Shown: piece after piece, positions 1-10,274 of the stretch
Position numbering within the stretch: position 1 is the stretch's first letter
How the letters are laid out: each line of letters begins with the position of its first letter
The notes under the pieces: model-generated
Told to the model about the DNA's origin: nothing
Database searches by the model: none
The model's input: only the letters and a program-made list of their open reading frames with translations
Made by a program: the position numbers and the translations under genes
Assembly (NCBI GenBank): GCA_022447495.1
Contig: JAKVBH010000014.1
Span: 62,001-126,000 of the forward strand
DNA from: Marinovum sp.
Lineage (GTDB): Bacteria; Pseudomonadota; Alphaproteobacteria; Rhodobacterales; Rhodobacteraceae
Direction: 5' to 3'
Length of the DNA stretch: 64,000 bases

Positions 1-232
1 ACGAGCGTAGAAGGACGGGTCGAATAGTTTGAACATTGGCTCACTCTCTGCTGGCTATGGACAGCACCTAGTGAGATGCGCCCGGGCTTCAAGAGTGGTT
101 GGGCGGATTTCACCGCGCTTGGTTTCAAAATCGCAAATCGCTGCTTGGACGGTACGCATGCAGCCAGGGATGCAGCACCACGAGCGCGCGTCCTCAAGCC
201 GACGTTCCCGGGCTGGGTCTTGCTGATGTGCA

Positions 233-1477
233 TCAGTGCGCAACCCCTGCGGCGACGCTTTCGTCGATGAAACGGCCTTCTTTGAAGCGGTCCAGGGTGA
301 AGGCATCGGCCAGAGCCGAGTGACCCTTGGCCATCAGTTCCGCCATGGCCCATCCAGAGCCCGGGATGGCCTTGAAGCCGCCGGTACCCCAGCCGCAGTT
401 GATGAAGCAATTGCCAAGCGGCGTTTTGGAGATGATGGGCGAGCGGTCGCCGGTCATGTCCACGATCCCGCCCCATTGCCGCAGCATCTTGAGCCGCGAG
501 ATCATTGGGAAGGTTTCGATCAATGCGCGCACGGTTTCTTCGATATGGTGGAAAGAGCCTCGTTGTGTGTAGTTGTTGTAGCCGTCAGCGCCACCGCCGA
601 TGACCATCTCGCCTTTGTCGGATTGGCTCATGTAGCCATGTACTGTGTTGGCCATCACGACCACATCCATGCAAGGTTTTATGGGTTCGGACACCAATGC
701 TTGCAGCGCAACCGATTCCACGGGAAGGCGGAAGCCCGACATCTCTGCAAGAACCCCGGAGTGACCAGCAACAACAATGGCCAACTTGTCACAGGTGATC
801 TTGCCGCGGGTGATCTCCACACCACTGACTTGGTTGTTGGACGAATGTACTCCTGTGACTTCACAGTTTTGGATCACATGCATGCCCATGGCCGAACAAG
901 CGCGCGCATAGCCCCATGCCACCGCATCGTGCCGTGCTGTGCCGCCGCGTTCTTGCCACAAGGCCCCCATCACAGGGTAGCGCGGCCCTTTGAGTTCGAT
1001 GATAGGACACAGCTCTTTGACGCGCTTTGGCCCGATGAATTCGGTTTTGACACCTTGCAGCGCATTGGCGTGGGCCGTGCGTTGGTAGCCGCGCACCTCG
1101 TGGTGAGTTTGGGCAAGCATCATGACGCCGCGGGGGCTGAACATAACGTTGTAATTCATGTCCTGCGACAGGTCCTCATAAAGGCTGCGCGCTTTTTCAT
1201 AGATCGCCGCCGAAGGGTCTTGCAGATAGTTGGAACGGATGATGGTCGTGTTGCGGCCTGTGTTGCCACCACCAAGCCAGCCCTTCTCAATGATTGCGAC
1301 ATTTTTGATGCCAAAATTCTTGCCCAGATAATAGGCTGTGGCCAGACCGTGGCCGCCTGCGCCCACAACGATCACATCGTAATGGTTCGATGGTTCCGGG
1401 TTATCCCATGCGCGTTCCCATCCTTCATGATAGGTCATTGCTTCGCGGGCCACTGCAAAGGCGGAATAGTGCTTCAT
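233..1477 (-). CDS. soxB: Sarcosine oxidase beta subunit-like FAD-dependent oxidoreductase
   Basis: 414 aa ORF; N-terminal dinucleotide-binding motif VIVVGAGGHGLATAYYLGKNFG; overall sequence resembles heterotetrameric sarcosine oxidase beta subunits. Confidence 0.9.
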   Translation of the reverse strand: MKHYSAFAVAREAMTYHEGWERAWDNPEPSNHYDVIVVGAGGHGLATAYYLGKNFGIKNVAIIEKGWLGGGNTGRNTTIIRSNYLQDPSAAIYEKARSLYEDLSQDMNYNVMFSPRGVMMLAQTHHEVRGYQRTAHANALQGVKTEFIGPKRVKELCPIIELKGPRYPVMGALWQERGGTARHDAVAWGYARACSAMGMHVIQNCEVTGVHSSNNQVSGVEITRGKITCDKLAIVVAGHSGVLAEMSGFRLPVESVALQALVSEPIKPCMDVVVMANTVHGYMSQSDKGEMVIGGGADGYNNYTQRGSFHHIEETVRALIETFPMISRLKMLRQWGGIVDMTGDRSPIISKTPLGNCFINCGWGTGGFKAIPGSGWAMAELMAKGHSALADAFTLDRFKEGRFIDESVAAGVAH

Positions 1478-1688
1478 CGGCGCATCCTCCCGGGACGGAT
1501 TGAGCTCAATTGGACATGTCTTGGAATTGCATATGGCGTATCACATGTGCCGCGCCGCGCGCAATTCCGAACCCTCATGGCGCGATTGCGACAGCGTCGA
1601 AAAAGACCCTCTCATGCATGCTTTCCAGACCCTCCATGGACCCTGGCCAAAATGCTGATAGCATTTGCAACCCTATAGGAGGTTTTCG

Positions 1689-3326
1689 ATGGATCCGTAC
1701 TTTGATCTTGGGCGCTATTCGCGACCTGTGAGTTCAGTGTCTGACGCACAAACGTGGTGCGACCGGGGCATGGTTTGGCTCTTTGGATATAACCATGAAG
1801 AGGCCATTGCGTGTTTTGAGAAAGCTGTTGCGGCTGATCCGTCGTGTGCTCTGGCACATTGGGGAATCGCCTATGGGATTGGACCAAACTACAACAAACC
1901 CTGGGAGGTCTTCACCCCCGAGGAAAAGGCCCCTGCTCTGGTCCAAGCTCACAGCGCGCTTGCCGCGGGTTTGGCACTCGAAGACGCCAGCGCGGTTGAG
2001 AAAGCGCTGTTGGCAGCTCTTGCGTCGCGCTACCCGGAGACGCCTGACATTGAAGACTATCATCCGTTCAATAACGGCTTCGCCGAAGCAATGCGCCCTG
2101 TTTATGAGGCCCATTACGACGACCTCGATGTCGCGTTTATCTTTGCCGAAGCACTTATGAACCGCACGCCGTGGCAGCTTTGGGATGTGCAAACCGGTGC
2201 CCCCAATCCGATAGCCTCAACGATGGAGGCCAAGGATGTGCTCGAACACGCGTTTGATCACACACCAGGCGCTTGGGATCATCCTGGGTTATTGCACATG
2301 TACATTCACCTCATGGAAATGTCGCCACATCCAGAATACGCGCTGCGCCATGGCGACCGTCTCACCGGGCTTGTCCCAGATGCTGGGCACCTGGTGCATA
2401 TGGCGACCCATATCGATGTTCTCTGCGGTGACTATCAAAACGTGTTGGCGCGCAATCTGGCGGCGGCGGAGGTCGATGATCTCTTCAAAACACAAGTGGG
2501 CGCAGATAATTTCTATGCGCTCTATCGCATTCATAACCTGCATTTCGCGCTCTATGGAGCGATGTTCTTGGGCCAGAAAGCGGCGGCGCTCAACGCGGCG
2601 CATCGTTTGAAGTTGGAAGTTCCCGACGACGTGGTGCGTGTCTATCCAGACTTGTTTGAAACCTTTGTCGCTGCCGAACCCCATGTCTTCATTCGGTTTG
2701 GGATGTGGACAGAAGCGCTCCGGCTGGAGCAACCCAAAGACAAAGAGCTCTACACCACAACCAATGCGCTCATTCTCTATGCGCGGGCGGTGGCGTTAGC
2801 CAATCTGGGGCATCATGACGAGGCAAAGAATGCAAGTATGGCATTTGATCAGGCCTTTGCGTCGGTGCCGGACGAAAGAATGCTGTTTCAAAACAAAGCG
2901 CGCGACGTCTTGGCCATCGCCGAGGCGATGATGCAGGGCGAGTTGGCGTTCAAATCTGGACAATATGAAGCCGGACTCGCCCACCTGCGCCAAGCGGTGA
3001 AACTGGATGACGGTTTGGAATACGAGGAACCCTGGTCCTGGCCGCAACCCACACGCCATGCGCTTGGGGCGCTCCTGATGGAGGCGGGCAAATATGAAGA
3101 AGCAGAGGCGGTTTATCGCGCTGATCTTGGACTGGACCCCACCCTGCCCCGTTCGAGCCAGCACCCGCACAATGTCTGGGCGCTGCACGGGTTACATGAA
3201 TGCCTCGAACGTCGGGGAGAGACCGTGGAAAGCCCGCACATTGCCGCGCAGCTTGCGCAAGCCAAGGCCCGCGCCGATGTGCCAATTCGCGCCTCGTGCC
3301 TGTGTCGGGCCCATGCGGCGGAATAG
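1689..3326 (+). CDS. Tetratricopeptide-repeat protein
   Basis: ORF with TPR-like helices (YNHEEAIACFEKAVAADPSCALAHWGIAYG; AEAVYRADLGLDPTLPRSSQHPHNVWALHGLHECL); start at 1689 preceded by aggaggttttcg RBS. Confidence 0.8.
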   Translation: MDPYFDLGRYSRPVSSVSDAQTWCDRGMVWLFGYNHEEAIACFEKAVAADPSCALAHWGIAYGIGPNYNKPWEVFTPEEKAPALVQAHSALAAGLALEDASAVEKALLAALASRYPETPDIEDYHPFNNGFAEAMRPVYEAHYDDLDVAFIFAEALMNRTPWQLWDVQTGAPNPIASTMEAKDVLEHAFDHTPGAWDHPGLLHMYIHLMEMSPHPEYALRHGDRLTGLVPDAGHLVHMATHIDVLCGDYQNVLARNLAAAEVDDLFKTQVGADNFYALYRIHNLHFALYGAMFLGQKAAALNAAHRLKLEVPDDVVRVYPDLFETFVAAEPHVFIRFGMWTEALRLEQPKDKELYTTTNALILYARAVALANLGHHDEAKNASMAFDQAFASVPDERMLFQNKARDVLAIAEAMMQGELAFKSGQYEAGLAHLRQAVKLDDGLEYEEPWSWPQPTRHALGALLMEAGKYEEAEAVYRADLGLDPTLPRSSQHPHNVWALHGLHECLERRGETVESPHIAAQLAQAKARADVPIRASCLCRAHAAE

Positions 3327-3394
3327 TCTGAGTGCAACTGTGTTTTGTTCGGACCTGCTTGCTCTCACCGCTGAACCCGGTATGCGTGGTGACC

Positions 3395-3868
3395 ATGATC
3401 CTGGACGAAATAGATGCGTTTGCCGCTGCCCTGCCCAGTACCGGGGCATTGGTCGGCCTGGACCTCGGTGACAAGACCATCGGCGTGGCCGTCTCCGATG
3501 GCTTGCGCGGTGTGGCCACCCCACTGGAAACGATTCGGCGCAAAAAGTTCGGTGTTGATGCGTCAAAACTCGAAGAGATCCTCACAGACCGTCAAATCGT
3601 AGGGATCATTTTAGGTTTGCCGCGCAATATGGATGGCACCGAAGGCCCGCGCTGCCAATCGACTCGCGCCTTTGCGCGCAATTTCGCAGCCCGCTGGCGA
3701 GGTCCGATTGGCTTTTGGGACGAGCGTTTGAGCACCGTTGCCGCAGAACGCGCGCTATTGGAGGCGGATACGACACGAAAACGTCGCGCAGAGGTCATCG
3801 ATCACGTTGCGGCGAGCTATATTTTGCAAGGTGCTCTGGACCGCCTGCGGCACCTGCGGCAAACTTGA
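3395..3868 (+). CDS. ruvX: Putative pre-16S rRNA nuclease / Holliday junction resolvase RuvX (YqgF)
   Basis: LVGLDLGDKTIGVAVSD and DERLSTVAAERALLEADTTRKRRAEVIDHVAASYILQGALD motifs typical of YqgF family. Confidence 0.9.
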   Translation: MILDEIDAFAAALPSTGALVGLDLGDKTIGVAVSDGLRGVATPLETIRRKKFGVDASKLEEILTDRQIVGIILGLPRNMDGTEGPRCQSTRAFARNFAARWRGPIGFWDERLSTVAAERALLEADTTRKRRAEVIDHVAASYILQGALDRLRHLRQT

Positions 3869-3894
3869 GACAAGCAGTAATCGAGACCTTTCCC

Positions 3895-4152
3895 ATGAAA
3901 GACGACATTTGGTCGCGAGATGAGATTGAGAGCCCCTGCGTCCGCATCTGTGTGATGCATCCACAGGCACGGATTTGCACTGGGTGTTTCCGCTCGATTG
4001 ATGAGATCACCGCTTGGTCGAAAATGAGCCCGGACGCACGACGCGCGATCATTGACGAACTACCGCAGCGCGAGGGTCAATTGGCTCAACGCCGCGGTGG
4101 TCGCGCCGCCCGTATGGCAGCGCGTGCAGCATCAAGCCCGCCCAAGGCTTAA
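3895..4152 (+). CDS. DUF1289 domain-containing protein
   Basis: IESPCVRICVMHPQARICTGCFRSIDEITAW Cys motif typical of DUF1289. Confidence 0.88.
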   Translation: MKDDIWSRDEIESPCVRICVMHPQARICTGCFRSIDEITAWSKMSPDARRAIIDELPQREGQLAQRRGGRAARMAARAASSPPKA

Positions 4153-5978
4153 CTCGAAACTTCGGTCAGTTGCGCGGAGGTGAAGCCCGCCCCTACGGTT
4201 AAGACGCGAACTAAGACCTGTTCGTCAGGTCCGCCTTCGTCAAAGACCACTTCGCGATCATCGGCATCTGCGCCGGTGGCAGACGACGCGCGAATGCTCA
4301 AATCGCTGACGCTTGAGCCATGGGGCAGGATGACACCCACCAAGTCTTCGGTTGGATCAAAGTCGGTGATCTCTGGCACGCCACCCGGCACGGCGTCAGT
4401 GCTATCGGTGACAAAGACATCGGCTTGGGTGCCACCTGTGACTGTGTCGTCATCGGTGAACCGCAAAATGTCTGCGCCGGAGCCGCCATCAAGGCTGCTG
4501 TTGCCCTCAGATGTGAGTTGGTCCGAACCTTCGTTGCCAAAGAGCACGTTGCTGCCAGAGCCAGATGTCAGAACGTCGTTGCCAAACCCACCCGAGAGCG
4601 TGTCGTTGCCGGAGCCGCCTGCGATCGTATCGGCACCTGTGCCACCGGTGACGCTGTCATTGCCTGCGCCACCAATGAGGTTATCGTTGTCATCTCCCCC
4701 GATGATGGTGTCATCATCCGCGCCACCGTCTACGGTGTCATTTCCTGATCCGCCATCTATGCTGTCAGCCCCGGCGTTTCCGCTGACTGTGTCATTCCCG
4801 GCATCGGCTGTGATCGTATCAGCGCCCGCAGTCCCGATGAGCGTGTCATCTCCGGTGGTGCCCGTGGTACCGCCATCGCCGCCACCTGAGCCACCCTCAG
4901 TCGTCGTGGTATCTGGGGCGACCGCGTCGATCTCGGTCACGTTGCCACCGATGGTGAAAGAAGCGCCCACACCAAGCAGGCGAGCAACAATGACTTCGTC
5001 GGCGCCACTTCCCAGCACGATTTCGCGATCGAGCGCATCTGCGCCGGTTGCGGTTGAGCTGCGCAGAACCAGGTCCGCGACACTGGTGTCCGACGCCAGA
5101 ACCAGTTGAAGCATGTCAGAGCTTACCTGGAAATCGGTGATGACCGCTGGACCGGTGCTGGTCGCCGTTGTGTCGGATTGGAAAACATCGGCGGCGTCCG
5201 CGCCACCAGTCAGAGTATCGTTGCCTGCGAAGACAAGCGTGTCGGAGCCGATACCCGCTTCGAGGACACTGCCGCCTTCGGAAATCAGGAGGTCTGCGCC
5301 GTCCCCGCCTTGCAGCAGGTCGGAGCCACCACCGGAGCGCAAAATGTCCATGCCAGTGCCGCCCACCAGCGTGTCGGCACCAAGGCCCCCGTCGATGGTG
5401 TCGTCACCGGAATCACCTTCGATTCTGTCGGCACCTCCGCCACCTGTGATCCTGTCGGCGTCATTGCCGCCTGAGATGCTATCAGCGCCATCGCCACCGC
5501 TCAGGATATCACGATCATCGCCGCCAGAAATGGTGTCATTGCCCGCGTCGCCACTCAAAGTGTCGGTCCCCGATGCGCCCACCAAGCTATCGTCGTCGTC
5601 ACCGCCAGAAATACTATCGGAACCGGTGCCGCCGGTGAGCACGTCTGCGCCTGCGCCACCCAGCACTGTGTCATTTCCTGTGCCCGCATCCACGGTGTCC
5701 GCGCCAGCACCCGCTTCCACGCTGTCACCACCTGCGCCTGCCGCAATGTCATCGTCACCGTCGCCTGCGGTAAACCGCTCGGCGGCGTCTGTGCCTACAA
5801 GCGTGTCCGCTCCCGAGGTGCCTGGCACTTCTGGAAGGAGCGATCCCGTGCCTGTTTCATCGTCATCCGTGACATCTTCGACCTCGTCGCTGTCGGTATT
5901 TAAGTCGCTGTCGGTAGTTAAAAAGACTGGCAAGCCAACGACGACAGCAGAGAACAGAAGTACAAATAATTCGGCCAT
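4149..5978 (-). CDS. RTX-type calcium-binding repeat protein with N-terminal hydrophobic segment
   Basis: Many GGxGxD nonapeptide repeats; N-terminus MAELFVLLFSAVVVGLPVFLTT followed by acidic linker. Confidence 0.85.
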   Translation of the reverse strand: MAELFVLLFSAVVVGLPVFLTTDSDLNTDSDEVEDVTDDDETGTGSLLPEVPGTSGADTLVGTDAAERFTAGDGDDDIAAGAGGDSVEAGAGADTVDAGTGNDTVLGGAGADVLTGGTGSDSISGGDDDDSLVGASGTDTLSGDAGNDTISGGDDRDILSGGDGADSISGGNDADRITGGGGADRIEGDSGDDTIDGGLGADTLVGGTGMDILRSGGGSDLLQGGDGADLLISEGGSVLEAGIGSDTLVFAGNDTLTGGADAADVFQSDTTATSTGPAVITDFQVSSDMLQLVLASDTSVADLVLRSSTATGADALDREIVLGSGADEVIVARLLGVGASFTIGGNVTEIDAVAPDTTTTEGGSGGGDGGTTGTTGDDTLIGTAGADTITADAGNDTVSGNAGADSIDGGSGNDTVDGGADDDTIIGGDDNDNLIGGAGNDSVTGGTGADTIAGGSGNDTLSGGFGNDVLTSGSGSNVLFGNEGSDQLTSEGNSSLDGGSGADILRFTDDDTVTGGTQADVFVTDSTDAVPGGVPEITDFDPTEDLVGVILPHGSSVSDLSIRASSATGADADDREVVFDEGGPDEQVLVRVLTVGAGFTSAQLTEVSS

Positions 5979-6048
5979 GACAGCCTCCCTTCAGGGCATA
6001 GGAACAAGGTCAGGCCGCACCATCTCATCAAATTTGGCTAAAATTATG

Positions 6049-6073
6049 GAAAAACGCGGGCGACGACCCGCGT
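6049..6073 (-). terminator. Putative rho-independent terminator downstream of the 6114-8042 RTX gene
   Basis: Minus strand reads ACGCGGG-tcgtcg-CCCGCGT followed by TTTTT. Confidence 0.65.
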
Positions 6074-6113
6074 TTGTCTCTGTTTTTGAAACGACCTGGC
6101 GGCTGTGGCCGCG

Positions 6114-8042
6114 CTAGGCGAAGTTTGCAGCGCGCAGGAGGCTGACCGCTTCTGCGTCCACGGTGCTGTTGCGTACCAAAAGTACGTTTTGGGTTGTCGC
6201 CGCACCACCAGCCAGCGGCGTAAGTACCAGCTGCACTATTGTGTCACCATCCGTTGTCGTTGAGAGCGCCAAAGACGCCGTCTGACCGGCCAGTGCGCCT
6301 GTGTCATCTTCAGGCACAGTTACTTGGATGACGTCAGAACCCGACTCATAGTCCATGACTTCAGGGATTTCTTCGCCCGCCCAGAGACCTGTGACAAAGG
6401 TATCAGCGCCTTCGTTGCCATCTGCAGTATCGCCTGTGCCCAGAATGAGGGTGTCATTCTCATGCCCACCGTAAATGCGATCCGGATCAAGCAGATCATC
6501 GGTTGGCAAAAAATCAGGCCCTTGTGTGTTAAACTCAGAGAGCGCGTTGATTGTGTCCTCACCGAATCCACCGCGTAGGTCATCCGCGCCATCGCCACCG
6601 TAGATCAGGTCATTGCCGCTCCGGGCGAGGATCAGGTCATTGTCACGACCACCGTAGACGAGATCATCGCCAAAGCCCGCTTCTAAACGGTCTTCGCCAC
6701 GGCCACCGAGGATCGTGTCATTGCCGTCGGAGCCATCAACGGTATCTGCGCCAGAACCCGCATCAACAACGTCTGCTCCTGCACCAAGATCAACACTGTC
6801 ATTACCAGCGCCTGCATCCACGGTGTCGTCGCTGCCACCGGTGCTGATCGTGTCGTCACCGCCCAAAGCATCTACATCATCGCGCGCGTCCGAACCGGTC
6901 AACGTGTCTGCGCTCTCAGATCCAACAAAATTTGACGTGCTGGGCAACGCTGCATCGCTAAAAGGAGCGCTTGCAATAGTGATGTTATCCTGGGGAATGG
7001 GCATTGTGATCCCTTGAAGGACCGCAACAACGATACTGTCCCCAAGCGTCGAGTTCGCAGTCACCAGCGTGTTGCCGTCTTGAACCGTTGTACCCACAGT
7101 CCAGTTGCCCTCAGAGCCCGCTGGCACCGCAATTTCCAGGGCGTCACCAGTTTCGAAGTCCGTAATGATGGGAGCCTCATCACCAACCCATATCCCAGTT
7201 CCGAAGGAATCCGCGCCGACGCCCCCCGTGGCGGTGTCGCCAGAGCCCAACAAGATGGCATCATCACCTTCGCCACCCAGCAAGGTGTCTGCGTCCTGTC
7301 GGTCGCTTAACTCAAAATTACCGTCAACGATAACATCGAGGTAGCCATTTATCGTGTCATCGCCGAGGCCACCGTCGATAAGATCGCCGCCTTTGTCGCC
7401 TGCGAGTTCGTCATTGCCGTCGCCACCGGAGATCGTGTCGCCACCGGCGCCGCCATCAATCGTGTCGTTGCCAAGACCACCACTCAAGGAATCCGCCCAA
7501 CGGCCACCCAAGATCGCGTCGTCGCCTGCGCCACCCTCAATCGTATCAAACCCGTTACCACCATCAAGCGTGTCATTTCCAGCACCACCGGTGATGGAAT
7601 CGTCGCCTGCGAGACCAACTACGGCATCGTTGCCATCGTCACCAGAAAGTATATCCGGCCGATCAAAGCCACGGATGGTGTCGTTCCCCTCACCACCGGT
7701 GATGGTACTACGGCCTTCTTCTCCGAAAAGGTCGTCATCACCTGTGCCACCGTCAATGGTGTCATCGCCTTCATCGCCCACGATTGTGTCGCTGCCAGCG
7801 CCTCCCGACAGCAGATCATTACCTGCATCACCAAAGATCAGGTCGCCGCCACCAAGTCCGTAGACAGTGTCATCTCCGACACCTGCGGTAATCCCATCTT
7901 CGGCTTCTGTGCCGGTGATCAAATCGTTGTCGTTGGTGCCGCGGACCGTGGAGTCGATCTCGCCATCGTCACCGTCTTCGCCAGAATCAAAGAGCCCGCC
8001 GAACAAAACAAAAGGCAACAACGCAACTAGCAAGAGTTCCAT
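6114..8042 (-). CDS. RTX-type calcium-binding repeat protein with N-terminal hydrophobic segment
   Basis: Many GGxGxD repeats; N-terminus MELLLVALLPFVLFGGLFDSGEDGDDGE. Confidence 0.85.
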   Translation of the reverse strand: MELLLVALLPFVLFGGLFDSGEDGDDGEIDSTVRGTNDNDLITGTEAEDGITAGVGDDTVYGLGGGDLIFGDAGNDLLSGGAGSDTIVGDEGDDTIDGGTGDDDLFGEEGRSTITGGEGNDTIRGFDRPDILSGDDGNDAVVGLAGDDSITGGAGNDTLDGGNGFDTIEGGAGDDAILGGRWADSLSGGLGNDTIDGGAGGDTISGGDGNDELAGDKGGDLIDGGLGDDTINGYLDVIVDGNFELSDRQDADTLLGGEGDDAILLGSGDTATGGVGADSFGTGIWVGDEAPIITDFETGDALEIAVPAGSEGNWTVGTTVQDGNTLVTANSTLGDSIVVAVLQGITMPIPQDNITIASAPFSDAALPSTSNFVGSESADTLTGSDARDDVDALGGDDTISTGGSDDTVDAGAGNDSVDLGAGADVVDAGSGADTVDGSDGNDTILGGRGEDRLEAGFGDDLVYGGRDNDLILARSGNDLIYGGDGADDLRGGFGEDTINALSEFNTQGPDFLPTDDLLDPDRIYGGHENDTLILGTGDTADGNEGADTFVTGLWAGEEIPEVMDYESGSDVIQVTVPEDDTGALAGQTASLALSTTTDGDTIVQLVLTPLAGGAATTQNVLLVRNSTVDAEAVSLLRAANFA

Positions 8043-8185
8043 GATAATTGACCCCCAAGGCCGCTTGTTAAAAGTTTCCTCAATTTAAGCGGGTCAAGGG
8101 GTGGTCTGTCGAGACTTTACCGCAAATTTTTACGCAGAATAGCGTCAATCTTCGGAATGCGTCCTTGGTTGTTTCGAGCGCATGA

Positions 8186-8980
8186 TCAATCCAGCCAGTT
8201 TTGCCAATTTGTTGCAAACTGCGGTCGAAAATACGCCACCGACCGACCTAGTGAGTCGGCCTTGGCGCCGTCCGCCCAAGGGGCAATACCGTGCAACACA
8301 TGGCGATGGAGCAGGACCGCCTCACCACGCTTCATTGGCAACGCGACGCGGGCATGTGTCTCAAACACGCGCTTGCGCGCAGTTTGATAGATTTCGGTGA
8401 GATCGACATCCGCCCAGTCCTCAACTGCAGCTTCAGAAAGCGCCACATGAAACGCTTTGCCCATCGTCACATGGCTCCCAGGCCAAACCACCAGCGGGCT
8501 CGCGTCTGGATCAGCATCGGTGAGGGCAATGCCCAATATCCATGCATGCGGTTCTTGAAGGTGACGGCGCCGGGTGGGCCCCACAGGCAAAAGCCCGTCC
8601 ACATGGGCCGCATCACGGATCAGGCGATAACGAAACGCCGTTTCGCTTTCACCATCACGCGGGCGAGGATAGCCGGGCCGCACGACCGAGAGCTGGGCTC
8701 GGTGAAGCGGCAAGCGACCGAACAAGCCCTGCGCTGTTTCGATTGACTGTGTGTTGAACGGGTGGTCCCCAACCGTTCCGTCCGCGTCATTGTCCAGCGC
8801 ATCAACACCCACAAACCAAGTGCCTTCACAGCGCCATTGCTCAGCCATCTTTGGCGAGTCCACCGCCTCGCGTGCCGCCGCCAGCGCAGCGGATAGCCAG
8901 GGTTCACAAGACGCATCCGCGGCAAACCGCGTCAAGCCATCCCGCACCCAGTCAAAAGTCTGATCGGCAACCTGGCTCAT
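8186..8980 (-). CDS. Phytanoyl-CoA dioxygenase-like / Fe(II)-2OG oxygenase-fold protein
   Basis: Histidine motif HVDGL and distal H...R pattern (LLHRHVLHGIAPW...GRSVAYFRPQF) consistent with a 2OG-Fe oxygenase fold. Confidence 0.55.
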   Translation of the reverse strand: MSQVADQTFDWVRDGLTRFAADASCEPWLSAALAAAREAVDSPKMAEQWRCEGTWFVGVDALDNDADGTVGDHPFNTQSIETAQGLFGRLPLHRAQLSVVRPGYPRPRDGESETAFRYRLIRDAAHVDGLLPVGPTRRRHLQEPHAWILGIALTDADPDASPLVVWPGSHVTMGKAFHVALSEAAVEDWADVDLTEIYQTARKRVFETHARVALPMKRGEAVLLHRHVLHGIAPWADGAKADSLGRSVAYFRPQFATNWQNWLD

Positions 8981-9990
8981 GCTGCCCCCCTCGCCGCAGG
9001 CACATGTGCGAGCGCCGCCTCGATCAACTCTGGGCCAGCACCGGGAGCGCTGGCACCTTCAGACAGCGTCCGACGCCAAGCCCGCGCACCCGGTTTGCCC
9101 GCAAAGAGCCCGAGCATATGGCGCGTGATGGAATGCAACCGGGTGCCTTGGCTCAATTGGCCCTCGATGTAAGGCAACATCGCCCGCGCGACATCGGCAG
9201 CCGCCAACCGCGGCGTCGATTGGCCAAATATCACATGATCTGCCTCGGCGAGTATGTCCCATGGTTGGTGGTAAGCCGCCCGCCCGATCATCACTCCATC
9301 AAGACCTGTGTCCAAAAACTCACGCGCCTGCGCGAGGCTCGTGATCCCGCCATTGATGGATATCTGAAGGTTTGGAAAAAGCCCCTTCATGCGTTGAACA
9401 AGCCCATAGTCCAGCGGTGGAATGTCTCGGTTTTCCTTAGGACTCAATCCTTGGAGCCACGCCATACGCGCGTGGATCGTGACCCGTTCAACACCGGCGG
9501 CGATGATCTGAGCCAAAAACTCTGGCAAAATCTCTTCTGGGTTTTGCTCGTCGACCCCAATGCGGCATTTGACGGTCACATCCACTTCCACGGCGTCGCG
9601 CATCGCGCGGACACAACTGGCGACCTGCGCCGGTGTCTTCATCAAGACAGCGCCGAACGTGCCCGATTGCACCCGGTCCGATGGGCATCCGACATTAAGG
9701 TTGATCTCGTCATATCCCGCCGCCGCACCCAGTTTGGCCGCTTGGGCCAATTCCACCGGATCAGCCCCACCCAATTGGAGCGCCACCGGATGCTCTTGCG
9801 GCGCATAGTCGAGCAAGTGCAACGCGCCGCCCCGCACCAATGCGGGTGCCGTGACCATTTCGGTGTATAGCAAAGCATCACGCGACATAAGACGATGAAA
9901 GTGCCGGCAATGCCGATCCGTCCAATCCATCATCGGCGCAACGCTCAACCGCGCGCTTCGCTCTATTGTTTGCCTTTTATTTCCAGACAC
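8977..9990 (-). CDS. dusA: tRNA-dihydrouridine synthase A
   Basis: LSVAPMMDWTDRHCRHFHRLMSRDALLYTEMVT and INLNVGCPSDRVQSGTFGAVLM motifs; probable GTG start. Confidence 0.93.
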   Translation of the reverse strand: MSGNKRQTIERSARLSVAPMMDWTDRHCRHFHRLMSRDALLYTEMVTAPALVRGGALHLLDYAPQEHPVALQLGGADPVELAQAAKLGAAAGYDEINLNVGCPSDRVQSGTFGAVLMKTPAQVASCVRAMRDAVEVDVTVKCRIGVDEQNPEEILPEFLAQIIAAGVERVTIHARMAWLQGLSPKENRDIPPLDYGLVQRMKGLFPNLQISINGGITSLAQAREFLDTGLDGVMIGRAAYHQPWDILAEADHVIFGQSTPRLAAADVARAMLPYIEGQLSQGTRLHSITRHMLGLFAGKPGARAWRRTLSEGASAPGAGPELIEAALAHVPAARGAA

Positions 9991-10274
9991 TTAACGCACC
10001 CAAATTGTCGACACCGCACCTGATACCACAGAAACCGAACGGGAATGAGCCACAAAATTCAGCCGAAACAACAAACGCCTTCTCACGATCTAGCGTGTTG
10101 TTCCACCTTATCTCTCCCATTGATCACCAAGTGAATGGAAAACGTCGGAATGACGCGCCCGTCACAGGGCATAACGACCTCGCTCACTACTTGGTCAAAA
10201 TCGCATCGGGGACCTCATGCCTTGGAATTTTCAAAAATCTGAGCGCGCCCAACAGAAGAGCTGCGAACTTTTGT

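Noticed and set aside
1-36. Possible start of another minus-strand gene (MFKLFDPSFYAR...)
   Set aside because: Only about 12 codons are inside the window; not enough to support a feature.
236-1678. 480-aa + strand ORF antisense to soxB
   Set aside because: Mirror-frame ORF in high-GC DNA; no recognisable domain, and the opposite strand encodes a clear enzyme.
4180-5109. 309-aa and similar Pro/Ser-rich + strand ORFs opposite the RTX genes
   Set aside because: Low-complexity artefacts produced by the antisense of GGxGxD repeats.
4149-8042. Repeat-rich DNA initially considered as a CRISPR or tandem-repeat array
   Set aside because: Repeats are irregular and codon-phased, encoding RTX nonapeptides; no conserved direct repeat/spacer structure.
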